Counted from the stretch's first letter, positions 44,852 to 54,928 are shown. The stretch: 64,000 nt of DNA from Polynucleobacter sp. 15G-AUS-farblos (GCF_018882445.1 NZ_JACVOM010000003.1:124001-188000), one strand, 5' to 3'. The notes: generated by a model not told the origin, from the sequence alone. Numbers and translations: made by a program.

Positions 44852-45628
44852 TTAGGCAGCGAGAATTTTTGCCCACTCAATATAACGTTCCACCGATATA
44901 TCTTGGGCTCTTGCCTTAAGCTCCAACTCACTTAATTTCAATCGATCAGCAAAGGCCTGTAGGTTAGTGCGCAACATTTTTCTTCTTTGCGAGAAAGCTG
45001 CGGCAACTACTTTCTCCAGGGCGCTCCACTGCACATTACTCAGATCAAAATCCTGCCGAGGAATCATGCGGACAACTGCAGAGTTGACTTTAGGCTGTGG
45101 GTCAAAGGCTTCAGGAGGAACCTCTAAGACCTGATCCATGTCATAACGTGCCTGCAGCATCACAGAGAGCCTACTGAAATCGGAGCTACCTGCTGGCGCC
45201 ACCATACGCTCCACCACTTCAGCTTGCAGCATAAATACCTGTTCATCAATAGCATGGGCTGCACCCACTAGATGAAAGAGTAAAGGTGATGAGATGTTGT
45301 AAGGCAAATTACCAACCACTTTGCAAAGACCCGATTTACCTGATCGATTTTGAGCCCAGGATAAGAAATCAAACTGTAAAGCATCGCCCTCGATTACTGT
45401 GAGCCCTTTTAAATCTTGCTCATTCCAGTAAGCTACCAAGTCACGATCAATCTCCAATAAATCCAATTGATCTACATTGCTCAATAAAGGCCTTGTCAGA
45501 GCGCCGAGGCCCGGTCCGATTTCAATGACATGCATATCAGGGCTTGGATTAATCAAAGCCACTATAGAGTGGATGATGCCGCCATCCTGTAAAAAGTTTT
45601 GGCCAAAACGTTTACGTGCGCGATGCAT
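44852..45628 (-). CDS. rsmA: 16S rRNA (adenine-1518,1519-N6)-dimethyltransferase
   Basis: KsgA/Dim1 methyltransferase acting on the 3' end of 16S rRNA. The N-terminus ARKRFGQNFLQD, SAM motif VIEIGPGLGALTRPLL and catalytic NLPYNISSPLLFHL are intact. SQRRKMLRTNL near the C-terminus is the conserved rRNA-binding block. Length 258 aa is normal. Directly after pdxA (2-bp gap) in the lptD-surA-pdxA-rsmA operon. Confidence 0.98.
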   Translation of the reverse strand: MHRARKRFGQNFLQDGGIIHSIVALINPSPDMHVIEIGPGLGALTRPLLSNVDQLDLLEIDRDLVAYWNEQDLKGLTVIEGDALQFDFLSWAQNRSGKSGLCKVVGNLPYNISSPLLFHLVGAAHAIDEQVFMLQAEVVERMVAPAGSSDFSRLSVMLQARYDMDQVLEVPPEAFDPQPKVNSAVVRMIPRQDFDLSNVQWSALEKVVAAAFSQRRKMLRTNLQAFADRLKLSELELKARAQDISVERYIEWAKILAA

Positions 45629-45630
45629 GC

Positions 45631-46635
45631 TTAGGAGTGACTATTCTGTTTCACGGCTAACTGGTATGCCAAGCGTAAAGCTTCGAGCATGCTGCCAGAA
45701 TCAGCAGTGCCCGTTCCAGCAATACTTAATGCTGTACCGTGATCTACGGAAGTACGAATCACTGGCAAGCCTAGCGTGACATTGACCCCACCCCCAAATG
45801 AAACAAATTTAAATGGTGCAAGTCCTTGATCGTGATACATCGCAATAAAGGCATCTACTTGCTCTAAAGCCGCCACATCAAACATGGTGTCGCCAGGATA
45901 AGGTCCAGTGACATCAATTCCTAAACTTTGAGCTGCTTTAATGGCCGGTGAAATGATTTCAATTTCTTCTTGACCTAAATACCCAGACTCACCCGCATGT
46001 GGATTCAGGCCAGCCATACGCAAGACTGGCTTTGTAATTCCGAAACGCGTTTGTAAATCTTTGGCAACAATCTGAATGGTGCCTAGAATCAGATCTTGGC
46101 TTAAAGCAGCTGAAACCGTTTGCAAGGGGATGTGTGTGGTGACTAAGGCAACGCGTAGATCTCTAGCCTGCTGCATTCCCATGAAGCCTTTAGCTAAGGG
46201 TGCGCACAACATCATCACTACGTGTGAAACCCCACAGCGCTGCGCAAGGTATTCGGTATGGCCGGTAAAAGGTAGGCCCGCATCATTGATGACACTTTTT
46301 TGCACTGGAGCTGTAACCATCGCATCAAAGCGCTTTTCCATACAAGCATCAAGTGCGAGATCTAATAAGCTCAATACATACCCAGCATTTTCAGAATTGA
46401 GTACGCCCGCTTTGACTGGTTGCCTTAAGGGAACTGATTCCAGTTTTAAGCGAGCCAATACACTTGGATTTACCCCCTGAGGAATGGGGAATAAACTTTC
46501 ATCCCCAAGCAAGGTGATACTGGCATTTTCCTGCTCAGCCAAAAAGGCCAATGCGGCGCTTAAGGAGACTTCAGGCCCAATACCAGCTGGCTCACCAGTA
46601 GTAATGAGGAGGTTAACGGGGGCTAGTTGCGACAT
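45631..46635 (-). CDS. pdxA: 4-hydroxythreonine-4-phosphate dehydrogenase
   Basis: NAD-dependent, metal-binding enzyme of deoxyxylulose-5-phosphate-dependent pyridoxal phosphate synthesis. LLITTGEPAGIGPEVS at the N-terminus, VTAPVQKSVINDAGLPFTGHTEYLA with a metal His, GLNPHAGESGYLG, and AMYHDQGLAPFK and TSVDHGTALSIAGTG with further metal ligands are present. Length 334 aa is normal. It overlaps the end of surA by 23 bp. Confidence 0.97.
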   Translation of the reverse strand: MSQLAPVNLLITTGEPAGIGPEVSLSAALAFLAEQENASITLLGDESLFPIPQGVNPSVLARLKLESVPLRQPVKAGVLNSENAGYVLSLLDLALDACMEKRFDAMVTAPVQKSVINDAGLPFTGHTEYLAQRCGVSHVVMMLCAPLAKGFMGMQQARDLRVALVTTHIPLQTVSAALSQDLILGTIQIVAKDLQTRFGITKPVLRMAGLNPHAGESGYLGQEEIEIISPAIKAAQSLGIDVTGPYPGDTMFDVAALEQVDAFIAMYHDQGLAPFKFVSFGGGVNVTLGLPVIRTSVDHGTALSIAGTGTADSGSMLEALRLAYQLAVKQNSHS

Positions 46636-48088
46636 CTTCTGCGTTAAGCACCTTCACAGTCGCGCTATCACGTAATTCACGGATCCAATCTAGATAGGCT
46701 TGCTCGTACTTGCGTTCACGAATCGCTGCTCGTGCAAATTGACGCTGCTTCTCAATCGTCAACTGACCTTCACGACGATCCATGACTTGAATTAAGTGCC
46801 AACCGAATTCGGATTGAACGGGATTACTCACCTCTCCAATTTGCAAGCGGTTCATCGCCTGCTCAAAAGCTGGCACCAAATCTCCCGGACTCATCCAACC
46901 AAGATCACCGCCATTAGGAGCAGAGCCATCTTCTGAATATTTTTTTGCTAACTCTCCAAAATCAGCCGTCTTAGCACGAACCTGATCGCGATAGCCTTGT
47001 AAACGTCTCTCAGCATCTTGATCAGTAAAATCTGCACGAGTACGAAGCAGAATATGACGCGATAAAGTTTGTGTAATCGGAATGGCTTGGGGTGGAGTCT
47101 GGGAAACCTCTGGGGGCGCCTCTTGTTGCGGCGCTCCTCCAGCTACCAATGTCCTGCGATCCAATACCTTAAGAACGTGGAAACCTGCTGGACTTTTAAC
47201 AACTGCTTTAGCAGTCTGTCCACCACCCACATTACGCACAGCATCATAAAAAATTTGCGGCAATCGATCTGGTGTGCGATATCCAAGCTCTTGAAATTTA
47301 ATCTTTGGATTTTCTTTTGCAGCCATCGCACCAAGTTGCATAAAGTCAACATCGCCTCGAGCTGCAAGCAATAAAGCATCAGCCTTTTTCTTGGCTTCAG
47401 CTTGCACGCTTACGCCTGCGCCAGCATCTACGGGAATAAAGATCTGGGCAATATCAATTTCTTCAGGGCCAGCACTTGTTCCGGGAGTTGATCGTGGTGG
47501 CTGCCCCCCTTTAACAGCAATAGCACGAGCGCGTTCTGAAATAAAGTTATCAACCTCAGCATCAGAAATCTTAATCCTGGCATCCACCTCACGCTCACGA
47601 AAACGGGTCAAAACGACATCCTCACGCAAGCTCTCTTTATAGCGCTCATATGAAATGCCGGAAGCAATTACTTTCGCCCTGAAATCAGCCAGGTTAACTT
47701 TATTTTTTTCAGCGATATCTCCAATAATTTTGTCTAATTCCTTATTGGTCACCCTAATGCCCTCTTGCTCTGCATTTTGCATCTGAATCTTTTCAACAAT
47801 CAGGCGTTCTAAAACAGCCTTTCTAAATTCAGCACCATCACCGACTTTTGCACCCTGCTTTTGTAATGCAACAATGCGATCATCAATTTCCTTACGGGTG
47901 ATATATCCAGTATTGACTATGGCTGCTACACCGTCAATATTGCGCACCTTGTTATCCGCTATTGTTGGTGCAGCACTAGGGGCGGCGACTGACTTTCGAT
48001 TAGCGTCCTGTGCGTAAGATGAAGCCATCCATACCGAGCAGAGCAGCACTAAAACACTAGCAATAGAATGTTTCTTACAAAAGATCAT
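46613..48088 (-). CDS. surA: Periplasmic chaperone/peptidyl-prolyl isomerase SurA
   Basis: Escorts unfolded outer-membrane proteins, including LptD, to the BAM complex. A signal peptide (SIASVLVLLCSVWMASSYA) precedes a SurA N-domain (DGVAAIVNTGYITRKEIDDRI). Two parvulin domains follow: the first, degenerate, from EEIDIAQIFIPVDAG, and the second, well conserved, from SRHILLRTRADF to FGWHLIQVMDRRE. Length 491 aa, slightly long because of a Pro/Gln-rich linker (APPEVSQTPPQAIPITQ) between domains. It overlaps lptD by 4 bp. Confidence 0.96.
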   Translation of the reverse strand: MIFCKKHSIASVLVLLCSVWMASSYAQDANRKSVAAPSAAPTIADNKVRNIDGVAAIVNTGYITRKEIDDRIVALQKQGAKVGDGAEFRKAVLERLIVEKIQMQNAEQEGIRVTNKELDKIIGDIAEKNKVNLADFRAKVIASGISYERYKESLREDVVLTRFREREVDARIKISDAEVDNFISERARAIAVKGGQPPRSTPGTSAGPEEIDIAQIFIPVDAGAGVSVQAEAKKKADALLLAARGDVDFMQLGAMAAKENPKIKFQELGYRTPDRLPQIFYDAVRNVGGGQTAKAVVKSPAGFHVLKVLDRRTLVAGGAPQQEAPPEVSQTPPQAIPITQTLSRHILLRTRADFTDQDAERRLQGYRDQVRAKTADFGELAKKYSEDGSAPNGGDLGWMSPGDLVPAFEQAMNRLQIGEVSNPVQSEFGWHLIQVMDRREGQLTIEKQRQFARAAIRERKYEQAYLDWIRELRDSATVKVLNAEDVATSPR

Positions 48089-50589
48089 TGGTAATTCTCA
48101 TAGGTTGAGGCAGGCAAAGGCTTAGGCGTTGGCAAATAACCAGGAACGTTTAATTTCATCAAATCCACAGGGTTATCTCCCGCAACACCAAGACCTCGGA
48201 ATTCAATCTGAAACAAGATTTGGGTTGTTGTGTTGTTATTTAATAAGAGTTGAGAATAAGCACTGCGGAAAACAATACAGTCACGCACATACTCAACTGC
48301 TACTAGGGTGTTTAAAGTCTTGGTTGTAAGCGAATCATACCCCCAACGACCGACCAAAGAAACCTCTCTTGTTACCGGCCATTGCCCAGAAAGATTATAT
48401 TGATCTGTAGTGGTTCCTGATGGTGTTCCAATTGGATTGAATGGGGTAGCTTGAATAGGTGGCTGCCACACGTTGCGATAACCGAAATTTAGACTGCGTC
48501 CAGGGGTTGGACGCCAACTACCGCCAACTGTTGTTTGTACAAAGCGATTGAGCTGGGTGTTGTATTGTCCAAATACATCAGCATTGAAATTACCCATCAA
48601 TCGCACCGATGCAGCAGCCAAGGTATCGGAGTATGCGGTTGGACTGGCAATGTTTCCAGTTAAGCCAACTTGTTGTGCAGTGAACTGCTGCTGCTGCGCC
48701 AAGGTAATCACAGCACGCTCGGCACCGGTATTGAATTCCGTTATGCGACTGGTTAAGCCCACCGTGAGTTTATTGCTATCGGCGACACGGTCATTACCAA
48801 TAAAAGGGTTTTCAGTAAATATCTGGCTAATACCAAAACCAGAGTCTGCGGTATCAAACAGAGGCGTATTAGCCTGATTGACATAGGGCGTATACACATA
48901 CAAGGCGCGCGGCTCAAGACTGAGCAACATGTTTTGTCCAAAAAAACTACCCATCTCCAAAGCATCTCTCTCAAATGCCAAACCAGTATCCAAACTCGCG
49001 GTTGGAATTAAGAAGCCTTGCGCTGGCAAATAGCCGGGTTGATAGGCAGTTGCACTATAGGTATTGGACTGAAAGCTTAATTTAGGTCGGATATAGTAGC
49101 CAGGCGTGATCGTTGGATATTCCAAAGCACCCTTAACCACTGTTCGATCTGCTTGACTAAAAATACCAGGCGCCGTATTTGGGATGCTGCTTGCAATGTT
49201 GTAAGAAAACCGGGAGAAATCGGTTAACAACATTGTTTGAGGACCAGTAGGTAAAGTGATATATCGGCCATCAGTACCTGAAGACGGTGGTACTAAGTTG
49301 CTGCGATAGACGGCGGTAACCTGAGGCAAGATGTTATAGGGGGCAACAACCGTGCTTGGTAAATTGGGCTGCAGAGTTTGAAATGTCATTGCCTTTGCAG
49401 CAACTGTCCAGTTACTTAATCGGGACGGTAGCTGCGATACCGCGCCCACCTCTTGGCGGAACTGACTTGTAACCGCGCCCGCCACCGTTTGAGAGAAATT
49501 GGTTGGATATAAGTTATCGGAGACCTTAGCTGCATTGATATAGGCATTTACTGAGCCTGGTCCACCCATAGGGGAACCTATCAAAGTTTGACGTTGTTGC
49601 CAGTCATAACGCCAACGACTAATTCCGCCCGCCTTTTGATCACTTGGCAAATAATCACCCATTACGTTGCCGGAATAAGTCGTGTCAATAAAACGATATC
49701 CAACACCTAACTGCACACCACGCTGACTCATATAACGCGGCAAGAGCGTTAAATCACGATTGGGTGCGATATTGACGTAATAAGGTTGGGTGATATCAAA
49801 ACCATTATTTGAGTTATATCCAGCGATAGGAGGAAGAATTCCTGAGCGCCTTTCTTTTCCCATGGGCAAACTGAAGTAAGGAACGTAAGCGATGGGGACA
49901 TCAAAAAGATGCATCACCCCATCTTTCCCTGTCATCTCTTTTTGCTCAGTATCAATTTCAATTTTGTTAGCGGTGAAATACCAATCTAAATTTTCAGGAG
50001 TACAAGTGGTGTAAGTAGCTTTATCAAAAACAAATAAGTCACCAGTTTCGATGGTAAGTTTTTTGGCTTTGCCACTTGCACGACTATCGCCAATTACATA
50101 AACCGGTGTTTCCATTTCTCCGGTACGTGCATCAACTGTTAATTGCGCATTTGGACCTTTGAAACTCGCGTTACCTTTAATCAGTTCTGCATTACCATTT
50201 AATTTAGCTACGTCAGTGTCTGGGTTATAGATAATTTCATTCCCTTTGGCTACCGTACCATTTCGTCGAATTTGAGCGCGATCTTTTAAGCGCATTTCTC
50301 GATCCACAACACCGTCAATAGAGTCACTATTAGTAAAAGTTAGCGCCTTGCTATCTTCGATAGGCTGACCCATTCTGAGTTGATCATCTAACTTAAGCAC
50401 TGTCACGTTTCCGCGATCAGGAAGAATTGGGGGAGCCTCAGCTGGCCTTGACATTGCTGGCAAAGGAGGGGGTGTTTGTGCCCTCGTCAACAATGTAAAT
50501 TGGAGTAACACCAACCCCATCATTGTGCGCAGGGTTACAGATATAAAAAGAGGGGCGCAAAGACCAGCGCAACGGCGATAATGACTCAT
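48085..50589 (-). CDS. lptD: LPS-assembly outer-membrane protein LptD
   Basis: Outer-membrane barrel that inserts LPS with LptE. A signal peptide (about residues 15-38) is followed by a proline-rich linker, an OstA/LptA-like beta-jellyroll domain (about 90-220, with AKLNGNAELIKGNASFKGP and GEMETPVYVIGDSRASGKAKK) and a large C-terminal barrel. The signature ISRWRYDWQQRQ and the late TLVAVEYVRDCIVFRSAYS are seen. Mature protein has only two Cys, one in TTCTPENL and one in VRDCIVF, allowing one long-range disulfide. Length 834 aa is normal. First gene of the operon, divergent from amgK. Confidence 0.96.
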   Translation of the reverse strand: MSHYRRCAGLCAPLFISVTLRTMMGLVLLQFTLLTRAQTPPPLPAMSRPAEAPPILPDRGNVTVLKLDDQLRMGQPIEDSKALTFTNSDSIDGVVDREMRLKDRAQIRRNGTVAKGNEIIYNPDTDVAKLNGNAELIKGNASFKGPNAQLTVDARTGEMETPVYVIGDSRASGKAKKLTIETGDLFVFDKATYTTCTPENLDWYFTANKIEIDTEQKEMTGKDGVMHLFDVPIAYVPYFSLPMGKERRSGILPPIAGYNSNNGFDITQPYYVNIAPNRDLTLLPRYMSQRGVQLGVGYRFIDTTYSGNVMGDYLPSDQKAGGISRWRYDWQQRQTLIGSPMGGPGSVNAYINAAKVSDNLYPTNFSQTVAGAVTSQFRQEVGAVSQLPSRLSNWTVAAKAMTFQTLQPNLPSTVVAPYNILPQVTAVYRSNLVPPSSGTDGRYITLPTGPQTMLLTDFSRFSYNIASSIPNTAPGIFSQADRTVVKGALEYPTITPGYYIRPKLSFQSNTYSATAYQPGYLPAQGFLIPTASLDTGLAFERDALEMGSFFGQNMLLSLEPRALYVYTPYVNQANTPLFDTADSGFGISQIFTENPFIGNDRVADSNKLTVGLTSRITEFNTGAERAVITLAQQQQFTAQQVGLTGNIASPTAYSDTLAAASVRLMGNFNADVFGQYNTQLNRFVQTTVGGSWRPTPGRSLNFGYRNVWQPPIQATPFNPIGTPSGTTTDQYNLSGQWPVTREVSLVGRWGYDSLTTKTLNTLVAVEYVRDCIVFRSAYSQLLLNNNTTTQILFQIEFRGLGVAGDNPVDLMKLNVPGYLPTPKPLPASTYENYQ

Positions 50590-50622
50590 AGTTCCAGACC
50601 CGTCTTATTATACGAATCGACC

Positions 50623-51627
50623 ATGACTGACGCACGCCTAAACACACTCATTCAATGGCTAAAAGGCCTTGAGCCTAGCTGGCAATTGGATCTTGACACC
50701 CTAGCCCCCGCTTCTGCTGATGCAAGCTTTCGCCGGTATTTCCGAATTGAGAGCAAAAACCCTAAATTTGCCACGCTTATTGTGATGGATGCCCCTCCCC
50801 AACATGAGCCATTAGATGCCTTTTTGAAGGTCGATTTATTGCTCTCTGATGCAGGTCTAAACGTACCAAAAATTCTTGAAAAAAATATTGTCGAGGGCTT
50901 TCTTTTGCTAAACGATTTAGGTACCACAACCTATTTAGATGAGCTCAATGAAGCAACAGCCGACCATCTCTATAAAGATGCGACACGTGCTTTAGTGCAA
51001 ATGCAGTTAGCAAGCAAACCCGATGTATTGCCAAATTATGATGAAGCTTTATTGCAGCGTGAATTAGATTTATTCCCAGAGTGGTATCTCAAAAAACACT
51101 TAGGAATTGAGCTCAATGAAATGCAGCAGGCCCAACTTAAAAAGTCTTTTGAAGTCATTATTGAAAATAATTTAGCTCAAGCTAAAGTCTATGTTCACCG
51201 TGACTATCACTCACGCAATTTAATGGTGACCCAGGAAAATAATCCCGGGGTAATTGATTTTCAGGATGCTGTTTATGGACCGATTACATACGATGCATCT
51301 TCTTTATGGCGTGATGCGTATATTGCTTGGCCAGAAGAAAAAGTGCTTGATTGGGTGATTCAATTTTGGGAAGAAGGTCGAAGAGCTGGATTACCAATGC
51401 CAAATGATTTTGGACAGTTCTATCGCGATTTTGAGTGGATGGGTTTGCAGCGTCATCTTAAAGTTCTTGGAATCTTTGCAAGACTCTTTCATCGCGATGG
51501 CAAAGATGGTTACCTCAAAGATATTCCCTTAGTACTGAAATATGCCATTGCAACTGCTAATCGTTATATCGAATTGAAACCCTTGGCGCGCATTCTGGAA
51601 GCAACGCGTCCAAACCAAAATGACTGA
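50623..51627 (+). CDS. amgK: N-acetylmuramate/N-acetylglucosamine kinase (anomeric, APH-fold)
   Basis: Phosphorylates MurNAc and GlcNAc at C1 in the peptidoglycan recycling route that bypasses de novo UDP-MurNAc synthesis. APH-kinase fold: PASADASFRRYFRIE near the N-terminus, catalytic loop VYVHRDYHSRNLMV and metal motif VIDFQDAVYGP. ATG at 50623 is preferred to one at 50581, since the latter would overlap the divergent lptD start. The resulting 334 aa is normal. It overlaps murU by 8 bp, the expected partner. Confidence 0.93.
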   Translation: MTDARLNTLIQWLKGLEPSWQLDLDTLAPASADASFRRYFRIESKNPKFATLIVMDAPPQHEPLDAFLKVDLLLSDAGLNVPKILEKNIVEGFLLLNDLGTTTYLDELNEATADHLYKDATRALVQMQLASKPDVLPNYDEALLQRELDLFPEWYLKKHLGIELNEMQQAQLKKSFEVIIENNLAQAKVYVHRDYHSRNLMVTQENNPGVIDFQDAVYGPITYDASSLWRDAYIAWPEEKVLDWVIQFWEEGRRAGLPMPNDFGQFYRDFEWMGLQRHLKVLGIFARLFHRDGKDGYLKDIPLVLKYAIATANRYIELKPLARILEATRPNQND

Positions 51628-52342
51628 ACGCGCTCTACCTATTTTTCCTTGCTTTTTGTTAGCTGCTGGACGCGGTGAGCGGATGCGCCCACTAACCGAT
51701 GACTTACCAAAACCACTGCTAACCATTCAGAACAAATCCTTATTGGCCTGGCATTTAGATGCGCTTGCAAAGGCTGGTATTCCCAATGTGGTGATTAACC
51801 ATGCTTGGCTAGGATCAAAAATTGAGTCAGCCTTAGGAAATGGCCAGCAATTTGGACTCCATATTCAATACTCTCCAGAAGAAACTGCACTAGAAACTGC
51901 AGGGGGAATTTATAAGGCCCTACCCCTTCTGGCGCCTAATGACTATTTTTTGGTGATTAATGGGGATGTTTTTTCACCCAATTTACCGATTACGGCACTT
52001 TTACAAAGAGCATCGCAAATGAGTGGGGATCCTAAAAAGCCCTTAGCCCATCTCCTAATGGTGCCCAACCCCATTCAACACCCCAGTGGCGACTTTTACT
52101 TAAAAGACACCTTAGTGTCAGATCAAGAGAATCTTGGGGCTGAAAAACTGACTTTCTCAGGGATAGGGATCTATCACAAAGACTTATTTAAAGACTTAGA
52201 AATGGATATACCCGCCAAATTAGCCCCACTTTTGAGACAGGCAATGGGAGAAAATAGGGTGAGCGGTGAAAAATATCTAGGTCCGTGGCACGATGTAGGT
52301 ACACCACAGCGCTTGCAAGAACTCAATGCAGTCTATGAATAA
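51620..52342 (+). CDS. murU: N-acetylmuramate-1-phosphate uridylyltransferase
   Basis: Makes UDP-MurNAc from MurNAc-1-phosphate. The nucleotidyltransferase signature FLLAAGRGERMRPLTDDLPKPLL (within residues 10-33), INHAWLGSKIE, and VINGDVFS with the metal Asp define it. It ends with GPWHDVGTPQRLQELN, typical of MurU. Length 240 aa is normal. Overlaps amgK and pepP at its ends, suggesting strong coupling. Confidence 0.95.
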   Translation: MTERALPIFPCFLLAAGRGERMRPLTDDLPKPLLTIQNKSLLAWHLDALAKAGIPNVVINHAWLGSKIESALGNGQQFGLHIQYSPEETALETAGGIYKALPLLAPNDYFLVINGDVFSPNLPITALLQRASQMSGDPKKPLAHLLMVPNPIQHPSGDFYLKDTLVSDQENLGAEKLTFSGIGIYHKDLFKDLEMDIPAKLAPLLRQAMGENRVSGEKYLGPWHDVGTPQRLQELNAVYE

Positions 52343-53690
52343 AACCAATATCTATCAACAACGCAGAAATACTTTAGCAAAGCAAATGCTATCCAAAACT
52401 GGGGGCGGGATTGCAGTTATCTCTACCGCACCAGAAGTCGCTCGTAATCGTGATAGCGAATTTCCATATCGGCACGATAGTGATTTTTACTATTTGAGTG
52501 GTTTTGACGAACCCGGTGCAACACTGGTCTTGAAAGTGTCTAGCAAGGGCCAACTTGAGTCCCACTTATTTTGTAGACCTAAAGATGCAGAGCGCGAAAT
52601 CTGGGATGGCATTCGTTTGGGGCCAGAAGCTGCACCAGAAGTGTTAGGTGTCGAATTTGCTCACAGCAACCAAAGCCTTGACCAAAAACTAAGTGAACTA
52701 TTAGCAGATCAAGAAGCCATTTATATCCGCCTAGCAGAAAGCGCAGAGGCTGATCGCCGCCTACGTCACTGGATGAAACAAGTGCGTGGTCAATCTCGCT
52801 CAGGGATTAATCCGCCATCTGAGTTTCATGATGTTGAATGCTTAATTCATGAAATGCGTCTCTTTAAAGATGCTCATGAAATTGACACGATGCGTAAGGC
52901 TGCTTCAATCTCGGCTCGAGCTCATGTGCGTGCGATGCAGGTTTGCAAACCCGGCATGCGTGAGTACCAACTAGAAGCAGAGTTGCTCCACGAGTTTCGT
53001 AATAGTGGCGCTCAAAGCGTAGCCTATAACAGCATTGTTGCTGGAGGTGCTAACTCTTGCATCCTGCACTACCGAGCTGGCTCAACTGAATTGCGCAGCG
53101 GTGATCTCTGCCTCATTGATGCAGGCTGTGAACTCGATGGTTATGCATCTGACATCACTCGCACTTTTCCGGTCAATGGCAAATTCTCCGGCCCTCAACG
53201 TGCGCTTTATGACATTACATTGGCTGCCCAAGAGGCTGCCATCGCCATGACTAAGCCAGGCAATACTTTTATGCAGCCCCATGAGGCAGCACTTCAGGTA
53301 TTAACGCAAGGCTTGTTAGATGAAAAATTGCTTAAGCTTGCAGACTATGGCAGCCTTGAGAACGCGATTGAAACTGGCGCCTATCGTCGCTTCTATATGC
53401 ATCGCACCTCTCACTGGCTTGGCATGGATGTTCATGACGTTGGCTCTTATCGCGAGTCAATTGAAGGTATTGCTCAGGATGAAAAACCGTGGCGCATCCT
53501 CAAAAGTGGCATGGCTCTCACGATTGAGCCCGGCTTATATATCAGGCCAGCTGATGATGTAGATGAGGCTTTTTGGAATATCGGCATTCGCATCGAAGAT
53601 GATGCTGTTGTCAATGATTCTGGATGTGAATTGATTTCTCGTGGAGTGCCAGTGAAGGCCGATGAAATCGAAGCATTGATGAAATCCTAA
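52326..53690 (+). CDS. pepP: Xaa-Pro aminopeptidase P
   Basis: Manganese-dependent M24B peptidase that removes N-terminal residues preceding proline. The N-domain includes SEFPYRHDSDFYYLSGFDEPGA. The pita-bread domain shows metal ligands in LIDAGCELDGYASDITRTFPV, HRTSHWLGMDVHDVG, ALTIEPGLYI and IGIRIEDDAVV. Two ATGs (52326 and 52335) are possible; the first, with AAGAA upstream, overlaps murU by 17 bp. Length about 451-454 aa is normal. Often precedes ubiH in Proteobacteria, as here. Confidence 0.96.
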   Translation: MQSMNKTNIYQQRRNTLAKQMLSKTGGGIAVISTAPEVARNRDSEFPYRHDSDFYYLSGFDEPGATLVLKVSSKGQLESHLFCRPKDAEREIWDGIRLGPEAAPEVLGVEFAHSNQSLDQKLSELLADQEAIYIRLAESAEADRRLRHWMKQVRGQSRSGINPPSEFHDVECLIHEMRLFKDAHEIDTMRKAASISARAHVRAMQVCKPGMREYQLEAELLHEFRNSGAQSVAYNSIVAGGANSCILHYRAGSTELRSGDLCLIDAGCELDGYASDITRTFPVNGKFSGPQRALYDITLAAQEAAIAMTKPGNTFMQPHEAALQVLTQGLLDEKLLKLADYGSLENAIETGAYRRFYMHRTSHWLGMDVHDVGSYRESIEGIAQDEKPWRILKSGMALTIEPGLYIRPADDVDEAFWNIGIRIEDDAVVNDSGCELISRGVPVKADEIEALMKS

Positions 53691-53691
53691 G

Positions 53692-54849
53692 ATGGGTAAA
53701 ACGCATAGCGACATTTTGATTCATGGGGGTGGACCTGTTGCCCTTGCCTGTGCCGCCTGGTGTTTGCAAAAATTTCCTGAAGCCAAAATCACTTTGCTGG
53801 ATCGCAATCCAATAAATGATGCCGATCTTGCTGCGGCTGATAGTCGAGGTATTGCCCTCTCTCATGGCAGCAAAATCTTACTCGATACGATTCATGCGTG
53901 GCCAACAGAATGCGCAGATATTCATCGCGTTCATGTTTCTCAAGCCGGTCGCTTTGGTCGAGCGCTGATGACGCGCGAAGAACTTCATCAAGATGCCTTG
54001 GGCCATATCGTTCGCTATCGTGATATTCATTTGGCTTTACGCAAAGCACTGAGAGCAATTCAAGTGAATAGCCCCAACTTTCTCTGGGAGCATATTCAAA
54101 ACTCCAATGATCATGTAGACCATAGCGCTCAATGCATTGTGCATGCGGAGGGCGGATTATTTAAGACCCAAGATTGGGTTGAATCCGGTCGCGACTATGG
54201 TCAGTCTGCTTTAGTCGGCCTAGTAGAGGTCGAGAATGCTCAGCCTCATCAAGCTTGGGAACGCTTTACAGCCGAAGGTCCTTTGGCTGTTTTACCAAGT
54301 CATTATGGTCCTCATATTTTGAATCTCGTATGGTGTGGCTCTCCAGAATCTTCAGCTCATCGCTTGCAATTAAGTGATGCTGAATTTTTAGCTAGCCTCC
54401 AAAATGAATTTGGATCTCGGATTGGACGCTTTTTGAAAATTCAGGATCGACGTCTCTATGAGCTCGGCCTCAACTATCGCAAACAAATCACTCGAGACAA
54501 TGAAGTTTGGATTGGCAATGCAGCGCAAACTTTGCATCCGGTTGCAGGACAAGGTTTGAACTTGGGCTTGAGAGATGCCTTCTTGTTGTCTGAAAAATTA
54601 GTAGGGCTTTTTGCTAACGCTGCACAAGAGCCAAGCCCGGCTCAAATCCAAGAGACCTTGGAAAGTTATGCCCAAAGCAGAAAAGTAGATCGCACCACAA
54701 CGATCGGCCTAACCGATTTCATGGCTAGGATATTTACCTCGAATTTAGCCCCAGTTGTTCTGGCTCGTGGATTGGCTTTATCGGCCCTACAGTGGCTTCC
54801 TCCAGTGAAAACAGCCTTAGCTCGCCAGATGATGTTTGGCAGGCGCTAA
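53692..54849 (+). CDS. ubiH: FAD-dependent hydroxylase of the UbiH/UbiF/COQ6 family
   Basis: Flavin monooxygenase probably adding a hydroxyl to the ubiquinone ring. The dinucleotide motif is ILIHGGGPVALACAAWCL (about residues 8-25, GxGxxx form). The second FAD motif GNAAQTLHPVAGQGLNLGLRDAFLLSE at about residues 283-309 is the family hallmark. Length 385 aa is normal. Position specificity (C4, C5 or C6) cannot be read from sequence, so the symbol is by context: it follows pepP by 1 bp, the gene order of pepP-ubiH. Confidence 0.85.
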   Translation: MGKTHSDILIHGGGPVALACAAWCLQKFPEAKITLLDRNPINDADLAAADSRGIALSHGSKILLDTIHAWPTECADIHRVHVSQAGRFGRALMTREELHQDALGHIVRYRDIHLALRKALRAIQVNSPNFLWEHIQNSNDHVDHSAQCIVHAEGGLFKTQDWVESGRDYGQSALVGLVEVENAQPHQAWERFTAEGPLAVLPSHYGPHILNLVWCGSPESSAHRLQLSDAEFLASLQNEFGSRIGRFLKIQDRRLYELGLNYRKQITRDNEVWIGNAAQTLHPVAGQGLNLGLRDAFLLSEKLVGLFANAAQEPSPAQIQETLESYAQSRKVDRTTTIGLTDFMARIFTSNLAPVVLARGLALSALQWLPPVKTALARQMMFGRR

Positions 54850-54903
54850 GGCGCTTAAAACGATTCCAAAAGAAGTTTGGAGTCCATTTGACTTGAGTCA
54901 TGC

Positions 54904-54928
54904 AATCTGCCTATTTTTTAGGCAGATT
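54904..54928. repeat. Perfect 10-bp inverted repeat between ubiH and dusB
   Basis: AATCTGCCTA, loop TTTTT, TAGGCAGATT. The stem is strong, but no U-run follows on either strand. It could be a weak or Rho-assisted terminator of the ubiH transcript, a 3'-end stabiliser, or an operator for dusB-fis. Confidence 0.75.
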
